Source: Clostridia bacterium
GTDB lineage: Bacteria; Bacillota; Clostridia; Oscillospirales; Acutalibacteraceae
DNA: 64,000 bases
Assembly: GCA_017549105.1 (NCBI GenBank)
Contig: JAFYVN010000011.1
Coordinates: 186,001 to 250,000, forward strand
Direction: 5' to 3'
Below, in pieces: positions 7,888-15,622 of this stretch (position 1 is the first letter of the stretch; every line of letters begins with the position of its first letter). The position numbers and the translations under genes are program-made. The notes beneath the pieces are model-generated. The model did not search any database. It was not told the DNA's origin and saw only the letters and a program-made list of their open reading frames with translations.

Positions 7888-8969
7888 TCGCTCCACCATT
7901 CGCTTTTCCAGATCCTTTCAATGAGTTCCTCTGCAATTTTTGCGTGCATTTTAAAATCCATTGCATCAACATAGCATTTTTCGAGTGCGTCGTGCTCATC
8001 CTTTGCCATACGGAGCGCACAGACCGCCTCATTCATCAGCTCTTTCGAAGCTTTTTTCGAAAAATTCAGCCTTGCGCGGTGAAGTGCAAGTTCATTGACC
8101 GAATAAAAACGGCGCAGAGAAACCGTTTTTGTCGGAATTATATCAGGTTCACAGAGCTTGTCGCAGGTGAAAAATCCGAGCGCAAGCTCTTTTATTATTA
8201 TGTGACGAAGCTGTTTTTCATTGCCGACAAACGGATTTGAAATAACCGAAAATCCGCTTGCCAGAGCATAGGAACGGATTTCATTTATCAGCATTGAGGA
8301 TGCAACCCCGAAGTCATCCTCAAACATAACTGTTGTGTCGCACATTTCAGCCACCGTTTCCGATAAAAAATAATATCCTTTCGGAGTTATCGCATCAAGC
8401 AGACGGATTTTTTCAAGACCGATTCTTCCGCTCGGTTTTTTGAAATATCGGTTTGCAACCCTTGATGCATAACGCATAAGCCTTTCTTTATCAACGCATT
8501 CACGGCAGATTTTTTCTCCGTCACCGTAGATTGAAAAAGCGGAATCAATAAAGCGTCGGCAACGCTGATGACAGGATTTATATTTATCGGTAAGTTCAAT
8601 TATTTTTTCTTTATTATCAATAAGTTTCTGCTTATCCCAGCAGTCGCCAAGGTTGATAATTTCGCCCGTTGCGCCGGGATAATCGGGGTCAAGCGTGTGA
8701 GGTGAAGTACCGTCGGCTATGCTGACACGAATCGATGGAAAAATAACCGCATCAAGCGAATCGGGGTCGGATGAACAGTAAATTCTTTCGCATTCAATGT
8801 CACGTCTTTCCATTTCATCGGCAATCTTCCTCATCAGCGAGGATTTTCCCGTGCCCGGTCCGCCTTTTATAATATATGTATACTGCCCTTCAATTCTTGG
8901 AGTAAGCTGTGAAAAACAAGAGAAAAATCCGTTTCTTCCGCTTGAACCAAGAAAATATGACTGTTTCAT
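7884..8969 (-). CDS. P-loop ATP-binding protein of unknown role
   Basis: This 361-residue protein has a clear Walker A GGPGTGKSS at about residues 36-44, preceded by GRNGFFSCF and YTYIIK. The arrangement resembles clostridial ATPase/nucleotide-kinase-like proteins of the PRK06851 type, but I see one P-loop rather than a duplication. The middle contains charged helices and several cysteines. No partner genes are adjacent. I chose ATG at 8969: AGGAGA lies 6 bases upstream, whereas the ATG 15 bp earlier overlaps that ribosome site. A role in spore or small-molecule metabolism cannot be decided. Confidence 0.6.
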   Translation of the reverse strand: MKQSYFLGSSGRNGFFSCFSQLTPRIEGQYTYIIKGGPGTGKSSLMRKIADEMERRDIECERIYCSSDPDSLDAVIFPSIRVSIADGTSPHTLDPDYPGATGEIINLGDCWDKQKLIDNKEKIIELTDKYKSCHQRCRRFIDSAFSIYGDGEKICRECVDKERLMRYASRVANRYFKKPSGRIGLEKIRLLDAITPKGYYFLSETVAEMCDTTVMFEDDFGVASSMLINEIRSYALASGFSVISNPFVGNEKQLRHIIIKELALGFFTCDKLCEPDIIPTKTVSLRRFYSVNELALHRARLNFSKKASKELMNEAVCALRMAKDEHDALEKCYVDAMDFKMHAKIAEELIERIWKSEWWSE

Positions 8970-9141
8970 AATATTTCTCCTCATAATAATATTTACGGAA
9001 CGGATGATATCCGCCCAATGTTACCTGTTATCAAATTATTCAAAACTTCAGAAAATGTGAAAAGCAGGCATAGTTTCTTATATTTTATTTTAAAAATAAT
9101 CAAAAATTCAAAAAATCCTTTACAAAAACTGAAAAATCCAC

Positions 9142-9170
9142 TTGATATTATTATAAATATATTATATAAT
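9142..9170 (+). promoter_or_regulatory. promoter of the SRP RNA gene
   Basis: TTGATA (9142-9147), a 17 bp spacer and a perfect TATAAT (9165-9170) point to transcription starting near 9177, just before the SRP RNA outer stem. Confidence 0.75.
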
Positions 9171-9183
9171 ATATCGGTACAGA

Positions 9184-9328
9184 GTTTTATTTTGGTCATG
9201 TGGCGTGTGGGTCCTGTGCGACAGGGCACCGTGAACCATGTCAGGCGGGTGAACCGAGCAGCATTAAGCGGGCAGTCTTGTGCGCCACAGTCCGCCTACC
9301 GCCATATGACCAAGATAAAACTCTTTTT
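9184..9328 (+). ncRNA. ffs: signal recognition particle RNA (small bacterial type)
   Basis: The 5' and 3' ends form a long stem (TTTTATTTTGGTCATGTGGCG against an inverted partner ending at 9321). The apex contains CATGTCAGGCGGGTGAACCG then AGCAGCATTAAGC, which is the SRP domain IV signature: asymmetric loop, GGTGAA-type tetraloop and the AGCAGC motif that binds Ffh. A T-rich tract follows at 9322-9331. Location immediately before dnaX is the usual Firmicute position of this gene. The remaining gap 8970-9141 shows only AT-rich DNA. Confidence 0.88.
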
Positions 9329-9363
9329 TTAATAAAAAGATTATTGATGAAGGAGTGAAAAGA

Positions 9364-11040
9364 ATGTATCAGGCGCTTTACAGAAAGTGGAGACCCAAGG
9401 ATTTTGCCGATGTTTACGGCCAGCCTCACGTTACAAAAACTCTCCGCAGTCAGCTTGAAAACGGAAGAATTTCTCACGCATATCTTTTCACGGGTTCAAG
9501 AGGTACGGGTAAAACCACCTGCGCAAAAATTCTTTCAAAGGCGGTCAACTGCCTGAATCCCGTTGACGGCAATCCCTGCAACGAATGCGAAATCTGCAGA
9601 GGAATCGAAAACGGTTCAATCCTCGATGTTATCGAAATCGACGCCGCAAGTAACAACGGTGTTGATAATATCCGTGATCTGCGCGAAGAAGCAAACTTCA
9701 CTCCCGCAAATGCAAAATACAGAGTTTACATTATCGACGAAGTTCATATGCTCTCAATCGGAGCATTCAATGCTCTTCTCAAAACTCTCGAAGAACCCCC
9801 CTCACACGTTATCTTCATTCTCGCAACAACCGAAATCCATAAGCTGCCGTCAACCATTCTTTCAAGATGTCAGCGTTTTGATTTCAAGAGAATTGCTCCC
9901 GAAGATATAACCGCAAGGCTTATGTATGTTGCGGAAAAAGAAAATGTCAATCTCACATCAAATGCCGCAAGCCTTATTGCAAGAATTGCGGACGGCGGTA
10001 TGAGAGACGCTCTTTCTCTGCTCGACAGATGCTTTGCAATGGGAACGGATATTGATGAAAATACCGTCAGCGATGCAGCAGGTATTGCGGGCACGGTTCA
10101 TCTTTTTTCATTCTCGGAATACGTTGCAAAAGGCGATTTTACAAGCTCGCTTACTCTTGTTTCAAAGCTCCACAGCGAAAGCTGCGATATCGACAGCCTT
10201 TGCACCGAGCTTACCCTTCATTTCCGCAATCTGATGGTTGCAAAAACCGTCGGCGACTGCGAAGGTCTTATTGTTTGCTCAAAGGATGAGCTTGCAAAGA
10301 TAAAAGAAAGAGCATCACAGCTCAAGCTTTCTAAAATTCTTTCGTGCATCGAAATTCTTGAACAGACAGCAAAAAATATAAAAAATGCTGCCAACAAAAA
10401 AATTCAGCTTGAAGCGGCTGTAATAAAAATGTGCGCACCTTCAGCGTCAGCGGGCGAAGGAATTTCCGCAGATCTCGAAGACAGACTCAGCGCAATTGAA
10501 GAAAAACTTGCGTCACTTTCAGCGGGAAAAGTTATAAACTCTTCACCTGCCGAAAGAATCGCACAGCCCGAACCTGCACCGTTTATTCCGGAGCAGAAAC
10601 CCGCAGAAGAACCGAAACCGATGCCCCAGCCGTCACCGGCTCCGGCACCTGTTCCGAAGGAAGAACCAAAATCCGAAGAACCCGAGGCACCGCCTCTGCC
10701 TTCCGCACCGCCTGAAGAAGGCGATATTCCCGACGGAAGCTTTGATAACTGGGCAGATGTTCTTGAAAAAATAATGAAATACGATATGCCGCTTTTCGGA
10801 ATCCTTGCCAATTCCAAGGCATCAATCAAAAACGGCAGAGTTATTATTCATTCCGAAAATCCGACTCTCTTTGATTTTATCTGCACCGATACTCATTCAA
10901 AAGAGCTTGCAAGAGCCGTTTATGAGGTTATGGGCAGAAAGATGAAGATTGCGGTTTCAAATAACGATAAACCCAAGGCAGATAAAAGTCCTTTGGAAAA
11001 TCTGAAGGCAAAAATAAATAATTTTAATTCAAATAATTAA
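9364..11040 (+). CDS. dnaX: DNA polymerase III subunit gamma/tau
   Basis: DnaX is the clamp-loader ATPase that assembles the replicase. The 558-residue protein opens with MYQALYRKWRP, has Walker A GSRGTGKT at residues 44-51, a zinc-binding set of Cys63/72/75/78, the DEVHML Walker B and SRC sensor segment. The C-terminal third is a proline- and glutamate-rich linker (residues about 400-450) and a tau-type end. I chose ATG 9364 over GTG 9355, since AGGAG overlaps the latter. ybaB and recR follow, the standard dnaX-ybaB-recR order. Between dnaX and ybaB lies a palindromic repeat of about 100 bp. Confidence 0.96.
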   Translation: MYQALYRKWRPKDFADVYGQPHVTKTLRSQLENGRISHAYLFTGSRGTGKTTCAKILSKAVNCLNPVDGNPCNECEICRGIENGSILDVIEIDAASNNGVDNIRDLREEANFTPANAKYRVYIIDEVHMLSIGAFNALLKTLEEPPSHVIFILATTEIHKLPSTILSRCQRFDFKRIAPEDITARLMYVAEKENVNLTSNAASLIARIADGGMRDALSLLDRCFAMGTDIDENTVSDAAGIAGTVHLFSFSEYVAKGDFTSSLTLVSKLHSESCDIDSLCTELTLHFRNLMVAKTVGDCEGLIVCSKDELAKIKERASQLKLSKILSCIEILEQTAKNIKNAANKKIQLEAAVIKMCAPSASAGEGISADLEDRLSAIEEKLASLSAGKVINSSPAERIAQPEPAPFIPEQKPAEEPKPMPQPSPAPAPVPKEEPKSEEPEAPPLPSAPPEEGDIPDGSFDNWADVLEKIMKYDMPLFGILANSKASIKNGRVIIHSENPTLFDFICTDTHSKELARAVYEVMGRKMKIAVSNNDKPKADKSPLENLKAKINNFNSNN

Positions 11041-11044
11041 AATA

Positions 11045-11147
11045 AGCCTTCTCCTTGAGGAGAAGGTGGCGGCGTAAGCCGTCGGATGAGGTGTAATTTT
11101 AACACCTCCTCAGTCACTTCGTGACAGCTCCCCCTCAAGGGGAAGCC
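11045..11147. repeat. intergenic palindromic repeat, CTTCTCCTTGAGGAGAAGG type
   Basis: The left half starts GCCTTCTCCTTGAGGAGAAG and the right half, ending GGGGAAGCC, is an imperfect inverted copy; each half also holds a small hairpin (for example CAGTCACTTCGTGACAG). Related copies lie at 19837-19965 and 27393-27425. It sits between dnaX and ybaB within a probable operon. Confidence 0.65.
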
Positions 11148-11176
11148 TAAAAAATATTTTTTGGAGGTTACTTATA

Positions 11177-11509
11177 ATGAAAGCAAGAATTCCCGGCGCT
11201 CCTCAGGGCGGCAATATGATGAAAAAAATCCAGGAAATGCAGGAAAATATGACCAAAATCCAGGCAGAGGTTGAAGCAACAGAATTTTCATCCTCAGTTG
11301 GCGGCGGCGCAGTTGAAGTTGTTGTCAACGGTGCACACGAAGTAACAGCTGTCAACCTCAAACCCGAAGTTGTAGACCCCGAAGATGTTGAAATGCTTCA
11401 GGATCTTATCATTTCCGCTTTCAACGAAAGCATCCGCAAGGCAAACGAAGCAATGGAGCAGGGAATGGAAAGAGCTAAGGGCGGTCTTTCAATCCCCGGT
11501 CTGTTTTAA
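11177..11509 (+). CDS. ybaB: YbaB/EbfC family nucleoid-associated protein
   Basis: This 110-residue DNA-binding protein is typical in length and position. The N-terminus is a coiled helix with repeated KIQEMQENMTKIQ, followed by the beta-sheet segment VGGGAVEVVVNG that characterises the family. It forms dimers that bind DNA as tweezers in studied species. GGAGGT lies 10 bases before the ATG. The stop codon overlaps the recR start by one base (TAATG). Confidence 0.93.
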   Translation: MKARIPGAPQGGNMMKKIQEMQENMTKIQAEVEATEFSSSVGGGAVEVVVNGAHEVTAVNLKPEVVDPEDVEMLQDLIISAFNESIRKANEAMEQGMERAKGGLSIPGLF

Positions 11510-12108
11510 TGAGCGGCTATACTCCGTCTCTCGAGCAGCTTATTGAGCAGTTTGCAAAGCTGCCTTCGGTAGGAAAAAAAAGTGCGCAAAGGCTCGCATT
11601 CCACATTCTTAATATGAGCGATTCCGAAGCGCAGAAATTCACACAGACTATTCACAATGCCCGCAGTTCAATCAAAAGATGCAAAATCTGCTGTAATCTG
11701 ACCGACGGTGAGGTTTGCGGTGTATGTTCTTCTCAATCAAGGGATAAATCAACAATCTGCGTTGTTGAAGACCCGAGAGATGTTATTGCAATTGAGAGAA
11801 CCCACGAATATAACGGACTTTATCACGTTCTTCACGGAGTTATTTCTCCGATGAACGATATAAATCCCGAGGATATCTGCATAAAAGAGCTGATTTACCG
11901 TCTTGAAGACGATACAGTCAAAGAAGTCATTATGGCAACCAATCCGACTGTTGAAGGCGAGGCAACTTCGATGTATATTTCAAGGCTGATAAAGCCTATA
12001 GGAGTCAACGTCAGCAGACTTGCTTATGGCGTTCCCGTCGGCGCAGACCTCGAATATGCGGATGAATTCACCCTCATCAGAGCAATTGAAGGCAGAAACA
12101 AGCTTTGA
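11509..12108 (+). CDS. recR: recombination mediator RecR
   Basis: RecR acts with RecO and RecF to load RecA on gapped DNA. The 199-residue protein has the N-terminal helix-hairpin-helix (LPSVGKKSAQRLAF), a zinc finger with Cys58/61 and Cys70/73, the TOPRIM domain beginning ICVVEDPRDV at about residue 83, and the C-terminal segment ending in the usual ALEGR-like AIEGRNKL. It is translationally coupled to ybaB. It is the last gene before the origin-like gap, and recF lies 2 kb downstream. Confidence 0.96.
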   Translation: MSGYTPSLEQLIEQFAKLPSVGKKSAQRLAFHILNMSDSEAQKFTQTIHNARSSIKRCKICCNLTDGEVCGVCSSQSRDKSTICVVEDPRDVIAIERTHEYNGLYHVLHGVISPMNDINPEDICIKELIYRLEDDTVKEVIMATNPTVEGEATSMYISRLIKPIGVNVSRLAYGVPVGADLEYADEFTLIRAIEGRNKL

Positions 12109-12160
12109 TAATTCGTAATGCGTAATTTATAATGCGTAATTAATGGTCGCTTCGTTTCGA
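12109..12160. repeat. heptad-type repeat (GCGTAAT flavour)
   Basis: Tandem seven-base units of the form TCGTAAT, GCGTAAT follow recR, then GGTCGCTTCG, the core shared with the other family members. A 50 bp imperfect hairpin (12199-12249, CGTTTTCTTCGCTT against AAGCGAAAAAACG) follows and may serve as a weak recR terminator. Confidence 0.55.
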
Positions 12161-12387
12161 TTTTATATTTTATGATTGAAGAGAAATGATTCAGATGGCG
12201 TTTTCTTCGCTTGAAGGCGTATGTGTATACGTCGAAAAGCGAAAAAACGTCAAATAAACAAATTAATAAAAATTTCTTTTTAGGATACTACGGTTACCAT
12301 TTACTAAAAACCTTGTGATTCTTGTATTTTAAATATTATTATATATTTGTTTATGTTCTGACACATTTATCTCAATCAGAAAAAAAG

Positions 12388-12478
12388 TTTTCCACTTTTT
12401 TATCCTTTTCCACATCAGAGTTTTCCACTTCTTAACATTGACAAAAAGTTACAAGTGTAAAACTCGAAGTTATCCACA
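12388..12478 (+). other. DnaA-box cluster of a candidate origin (oriC)
   Basis: A perfect DnaA box TTATCCACA lies at 12470-12478. Near-matches lie at 12388-12396 and 12421-12429 (TTTTCCACT), 12406-12414 (TTTTCCACA) and, inverted, 12454-12462 (AGTGTAAAA). Five boxes within 91 bp in a gene-free AT-rich gap before dnaN match the architecture of Firmicute origins. dnaA itself is not adjacent; recR occupies the place upstream. Confidence 0.7.
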
Positions 12479-12540
12479 AAAAAATGTTAATCATTTCCGA
12501 TTGAATTTCTATATTTTTCAACGGTTTCAGGAGTTATACC

Positions 12541-12580
12541 ATATTTTCACGCGCCCTACTATTACTACTATAATATAGAT
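12541..12580 (+). other. DnaA-trio-like unwinding element of the candidate oriC
   Basis: A GC-rich clamp (GCGCCC, 12551-12556) is followed by TACTATTACTACTATAATAT, a run of three-base TAC/TAT units closely resembling the DnaA-trio tract described in the Bacillus subtilis origin at the same position before dnaN. AT-rich DNA follows to 12610. Two weak DnaA-like boxes (TTATACCAT, ATTTTCACG) lie just upstream. The same segment could supply a -10 (TATAAT, 12569-12574) for dnaN, with TTCACG 17 bp upstream. Confidence 0.65.
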
Positions 12581-12696
12581 AAGATATGCATTCTATATAT
12601 ACGGCAAAATCTGATTTTTCCGATTTTCAGCCGTCAGCTGAGCAGAAACTGAGTGAATAACTTTTTCTGCTATTTCCAATCAAGGAGGAACACCAA

Positions 12697-13806
12697 ATGA
12701 AAATTATATGCAACACACTTGAGCTTTCTGAGGCTTGCCAGAATGTTCAGAGAGCCGCTTCAAACAAAACGGCTATCCCTGCAATCGAAGGTATTCTTAT
12801 GGTTGCAAAAGAAGGAACTCTGACTCTTACCGGTTATGACCTTGAAATGGGTATCACAACTTCTATCCCCGCAAAAATTGAGGAAGAAGGCGAGCTTGTT
12901 CTCAATGCCCATATGTTCAGCGAAACTCTCAGAAAACTGCCCGATGTCAACGTAAGCATCGACAGCGACGCAAGACATATTGCAACAATTTCATGCGGTG
13001 ATTTTGAATCAACCCTTATCGGTATTTCTGCAGAGGAATATCCCGACCTTCCTTCGGTTTCGGGCGGATATCCCATCAGCGTAAATCAGGATATTCTTAA
13101 GGATATGATAAGAAAAACAATTTTCTCCGCTGCTATCAAAGACAGCAAGATTGTTCACACAGGTATTAAGTTTGAAATTGAAGAAAATCATATCAGACTT
13201 ATTGCCGTTGACGGTGTGCGTCTTGCAATCAGAAATGAAAACATAAGCTATGAAGGTGAAAGTCTTTCATTCGTTGTTCCCGCAAAAACTCTTTCTGAAG
13301 TTACAAAGCTTATGAATGATGACGATGCTGTTGTTAACCTCGGTGTCGGCAAAAGACACATTATTTTTGAAGTTAACGGATACAATATTATTTCACGTCT
13401 TCTTGACGGCGAATTTCTTAACTATAAGGCTGCAATTCCTTCGGCAACAAAAACCGTTATCAATGTAAACACAAGAAGCCTTATCGACAGTATCGACAGA
13501 ACATCACTCATCATCACCGATAAAATAAAGAGCCCCGTAAAATGTATTTTCGGAGATAATCTTATCAAAATTTCGAGCATCACTTCTCTCGGTACCGCAA
13601 ACGATAAAATTTCCGCATCAATTGAAGGAGAAAGCTGCACAATCGGCTTTAATAATAAGTATATGCTTGATGCGCTTAAGGTCTGCGACACAGATGAGGT
13701 AAGAATTATGCTCAACGGACCTGTTGCACCCATTCTTATCGTACCCAACGAGGGCGATGAATTCATATTCCTTATTCTTCCCGTGAGGTTGAAAAATGAA
13801 GATTAA
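12697..13806 (+). CDS. dnaN: DNA polymerase III sliding clamp, beta subunit
   Basis: The 369-residue ring subunit holds the polymerase on DNA. It shows the three-fold clamp-domain pattern, with MKIICNTLELSEACQNVQRA at the start and the conserved C-terminal ending PNEGDEFIFLILPVRL (usually MPMRL, here LPVRL). AGGAGG lies 9 bases before the ATG. It follows the origin-like gap and overlaps yaaA by 11 bp; dnaN-yaaA-recF-remB is the standard Firmicute origin-right order. Confidence 0.97.
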   Translation: MKIICNTLELSEACQNVQRAASNKTAIPAIEGILMVAKEGTLTLTGYDLEMGITTSIPAKIEEEGELVLNAHMFSETLRKLPDVNVSIDSDARHIATISCGDFESTLIGISAEEYPDLPSVSGGYPISVNQDILKDMIRKTIFSAAIKDSKIVHTGIKFEIEENHIRLIAVDGVRLAIRNENISYEGESLSFVVPAKTLSEVTKLMNDDDAVVNLGVGKRHIIFEVNGYNIISRLLDGEFLNYKAAIPSATKTVINVNTRSLIDSIDRTSLIITDKIKSPVKCIFGDNLIKISSITSLGTANDKISASIEGESCTIGFNNKYMLDALKVCDTDEVRIMLNGPVAPILIVPNEGDEFIFLILPVRLKNED

Positions 13807-14035
13807 AGTTAAGGTTGCCGAAAAAAGGCAGGTTATAAAAAAAATAGACACCGATTTTATCAGACTTGATGCTTTCCTCAAGATGTGCGACGCTGTTCAG
13901 ACCGGTGGTCACGCAAAAATCGTTATTCAGGAAGGCGAAGTCAGAGTCAATGGCGAAATCTGCACCCAGCGAGGCAAAAAGCTTCGTCCGGGCGACAAAG
14001 CAGAATTTGAAAACGTTGTTTTTATCGTTGAATAA
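13796..14035 (+). CDS. yaaA: S4-domain RNA-binding protein YaaA
   Basis: This is a 79-residue S4 protein. FIRLDAFLKMCDAVQTGGHAK followed by VRVNGEICTQRGKKLRPGD is the S4 fold with its characteristic VNG turn and LRPGD strand. In Bacillus the homologue acts in 50S subunit assembly; the role here is inferred by homology. The start overlaps the dnaN end by 11 bp, implying coupling. A heptad-type repeat separates it from recF. Confidence 0.92.
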   Translation: MKIKVKVAEKRQVIKKIDTDFIRLDAFLKMCDAVQTGGHAKIVIQEGEVRVNGEICTQRGKKLRPGDKAEFENVVFIVE

Positions 14036-14037
14036 AG

Positions 14038-14147
14038 GCAGAATGCAAAGTGCAAAATGAAGGGTCGCTTCGCTCCGAATTTATAATCGGTCATAGTTGT
14101 AGCCTATCCTTAATTTTGCATTTTGAATTTTAAACTTTGCATTATCA
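14038..14147. repeat. heptad-type intergenic element (TGCAAAA flavour)
   Basis: The left arm GCAGAATGCAAAGTGCAAAA and the inverted right arm ending ACTTTGCATT flank a core GGGTCGCTTCGCTCCG. It lies between yaaA and recF, in what is otherwise a compact operon, without an ORF of its own. Confidence 0.65.
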
Positions 14148-14164
14148 AAAGGGAGTGGTAAAAG

Positions 14165-15259
14165 TTGATAATTAAATACCATTCCGCAAAAAAATTCAGA
14201 AATATTGATTCGGTTGAATTTGAACCGCATCCCGAAATGAACATCATCTACGGCGAAAACGGTCAGGGCAAAACGAATATTATCGAAAGCATCTGGCTTC
14301 TGACGGGATTTTACAGCTTCAGAGCGCGAAAAAACGCTCAGCTTATTCAGCAAGGCAGTGATGAATCTGAAATCGTCAACAGATTTTATTCACATATGCG
14401 TGAACAAAATGCCGTTATGAAAATCAACAAGAAAAAAGAAATAACCCTCAACGGAATCAAAGAAGAATCCCCGAGAGTTATGATGGGCAAATATTATGCC
14501 GTTGTTTTTTCACCTGCAACCCTTGGTCTGGTTCAGGACGGTCCGGGCGAAAGAAGAAAGATGCTCGATATTGCGCTGAGCCTCATAAAACCGAATTATG
14601 CGGTGATAATGTCAAGATATCTTCGTGTGCTTGACCAGAGAAATGCTCTTCTCAAAAAAATGGGCGAGCGCAGTTTTGAAAACGATTATATAATGCCGTG
14701 GAATACTGAGCTTGCGAATCTCGGCGCAAAAATAATTAAGTACAGACTTGATTATATCGAAATGCTCTCGGAAATTTCAACGGAAATCTATAAAGGAATC
14801 AGCTCGGGCAGAGAAGAATTCTCTTTTCATTATGATTTTTCCCCGGAAAACATCAGCGAAGAAGAAATAAAAGAAAAACTTATTGCTGATATAGAAAAAT
14901 CCAAAGACGCTGACCTTAAAAGACTTTATACAAATGCAGGTCCCCACACTCACGACCTTGTTTTGAATTTAAACGGCAGAGATGCCAGAGTTTTTGGTTC
15001 ACAGGGTCAGCAGAGGTCGTGTGCGCTTGCACTCAAGCTCGGTGAGGCTTCTATTATCGAAACCGTGACGGGTGAAAGTCCCGTTGTGCTTCTTGACGAT
15101 GTTATGAGCGAGCTTGACGAAGGCAGACAGACCTTCATTCTTAATTATCTTGATAATTGGCAGGTTTTCATCACCTGTTGTGACCCGTCAACGCTTCTCC
15201 GCTCCAAAAAAGGCAAGGCTTTTGAAGTTGTTGAGGGTAAAATAAGTGAAATGGAGTAA
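14165..15259 (+). CDS. recF: DNA replication and repair protein RecF
   Basis: RecF is an SMC-like ABC ATPase of gap repair. The 364-residue protein has Walker A GENGQGKTN at residues 30-38, the long alpha-helical middle, the signature GSQGQQRSCALALKL and Walker B PVVLLDDVMSELD. Translation starts at TTG 14165, with GGGAGTGG 8-9 bases upstream; the protein would begin MIIKYHSAKKFRN, the normal RecF start. remB follows after 3 bp. Confidence 0.96.
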   Translation: MIIKYHSAKKFRNIDSVEFEPHPEMNIIYGENGQGKTNIIESIWLLTGFYSFRARKNAQLIQQGSDESEIVNRFYSHMREQNAVMKINKKKEITLNGIKEESPRVMMGKYYAVVFSPATLGLVQDGPGERRKMLDIALSLIKPNYAVIMSRYLRVLDQRNALLKKMGERSFENDYIMPWNTELANLGAKIIKYRLDYIEMLSEISTEIYKGISSGREEFSFHYDFSPENISEEEIKEKLIADIEKSKDADLKRLYTNAGPHTHDLVLNLNGRDARVFGSQGQQRSCALALKLGEASIIETVTGESPVVLLDDVMSELDEGRQTFILNYLDNWQVFITCCDPSTLLRSKKGKAFEVVEGKISEME

Positions 15260-15262
15260 ATT

Positions 15263-15535
15263 ATGTATCTTCATCTCGGAATGGATAAGGTTATCACCTT
15301 TGATGAAATAATCGGAATTTTTGACCTTGATACAACCACCGTTTCAAAGCGCACAAGAGATTATCTTGCGAAGGCAGAGAAGGCGGGAATTGTTGAAAAT
15401 GTCTGCTACGATATTCCGAAGTCGTTCATAGTCTGCAGAGATAAAAACGGCAACGAAAAGGTTTATATTTCTCAGATTTCATCTTCAACTCTCCTCAAAA
15501 GAACGGGATATGTTGATTCACTTAATAATGTATAA
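15263..15535 (+). CDS. remB: DUF370 family regulator RemB-like
   Basis: The 90-residue protein begins MYLHLGMDKVITFDEIIGIFDLD and has the DUF370 pattern of YaaB/RemB, which always follows recF in Bacilli and Clostridia. RemB and RemA regulate matrix genes in Bacillus; the role here is inferred. It lies 3 bp after recF. The usual gyrB-gyrA do not follow: the operon ends at a terminator and an unrelated secreted hydrolase comes next on the other strand. Confidence 0.87.
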   Translation: MYLHLGMDKVITFDEIIGIFDLDTTTVSKRTRDYLAKAEKAGIVENVCYDIPKSFIVCRDKNGNEKVYISQISSSTLLKRTGYVDSLNNV

Positions 15536-15564
15536 AAAGGACGGTTTTTACACCGTCCTTTTTT
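15535..15564 (+). terminator. intrinsic terminator after remB, probably bidirectional
   Basis: The stem GGACGGT/ACCGTCC (15539-15545 with 15552-15558) is flanked by an A-run and followed by T6. It closes the dnaN-remB operon and may also stop the convergent gene at 15621-17516. Confidence 0.85.
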
Positions 15565-15565
15565 A

Positions 15566-15622
15566 ATGCAAAATTCAAAATGCAGAATGCAGAATTAAGG
15601 GGAGCTTCGCTCCGATTATATT
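15566..15622. repeat. heptad-type repeat (TGCAAAA flavour), half element
   Basis: AATGCAAAATTCAAAATGCA and the following AGAATGCAG units precede GGGGAGCTTCGCTCC. Only the left arm and core are clear; the right side reaches the stop codon of the neighbouring minus-strand gene. Confidence 0.6.

Noticed and set aside
12199..12249. A hairpin after recR as a strong terminator
   Set aside because: The stem is fair, but no T-run follows, so it is mentioned only as a weak candidate and was not given its own entry.
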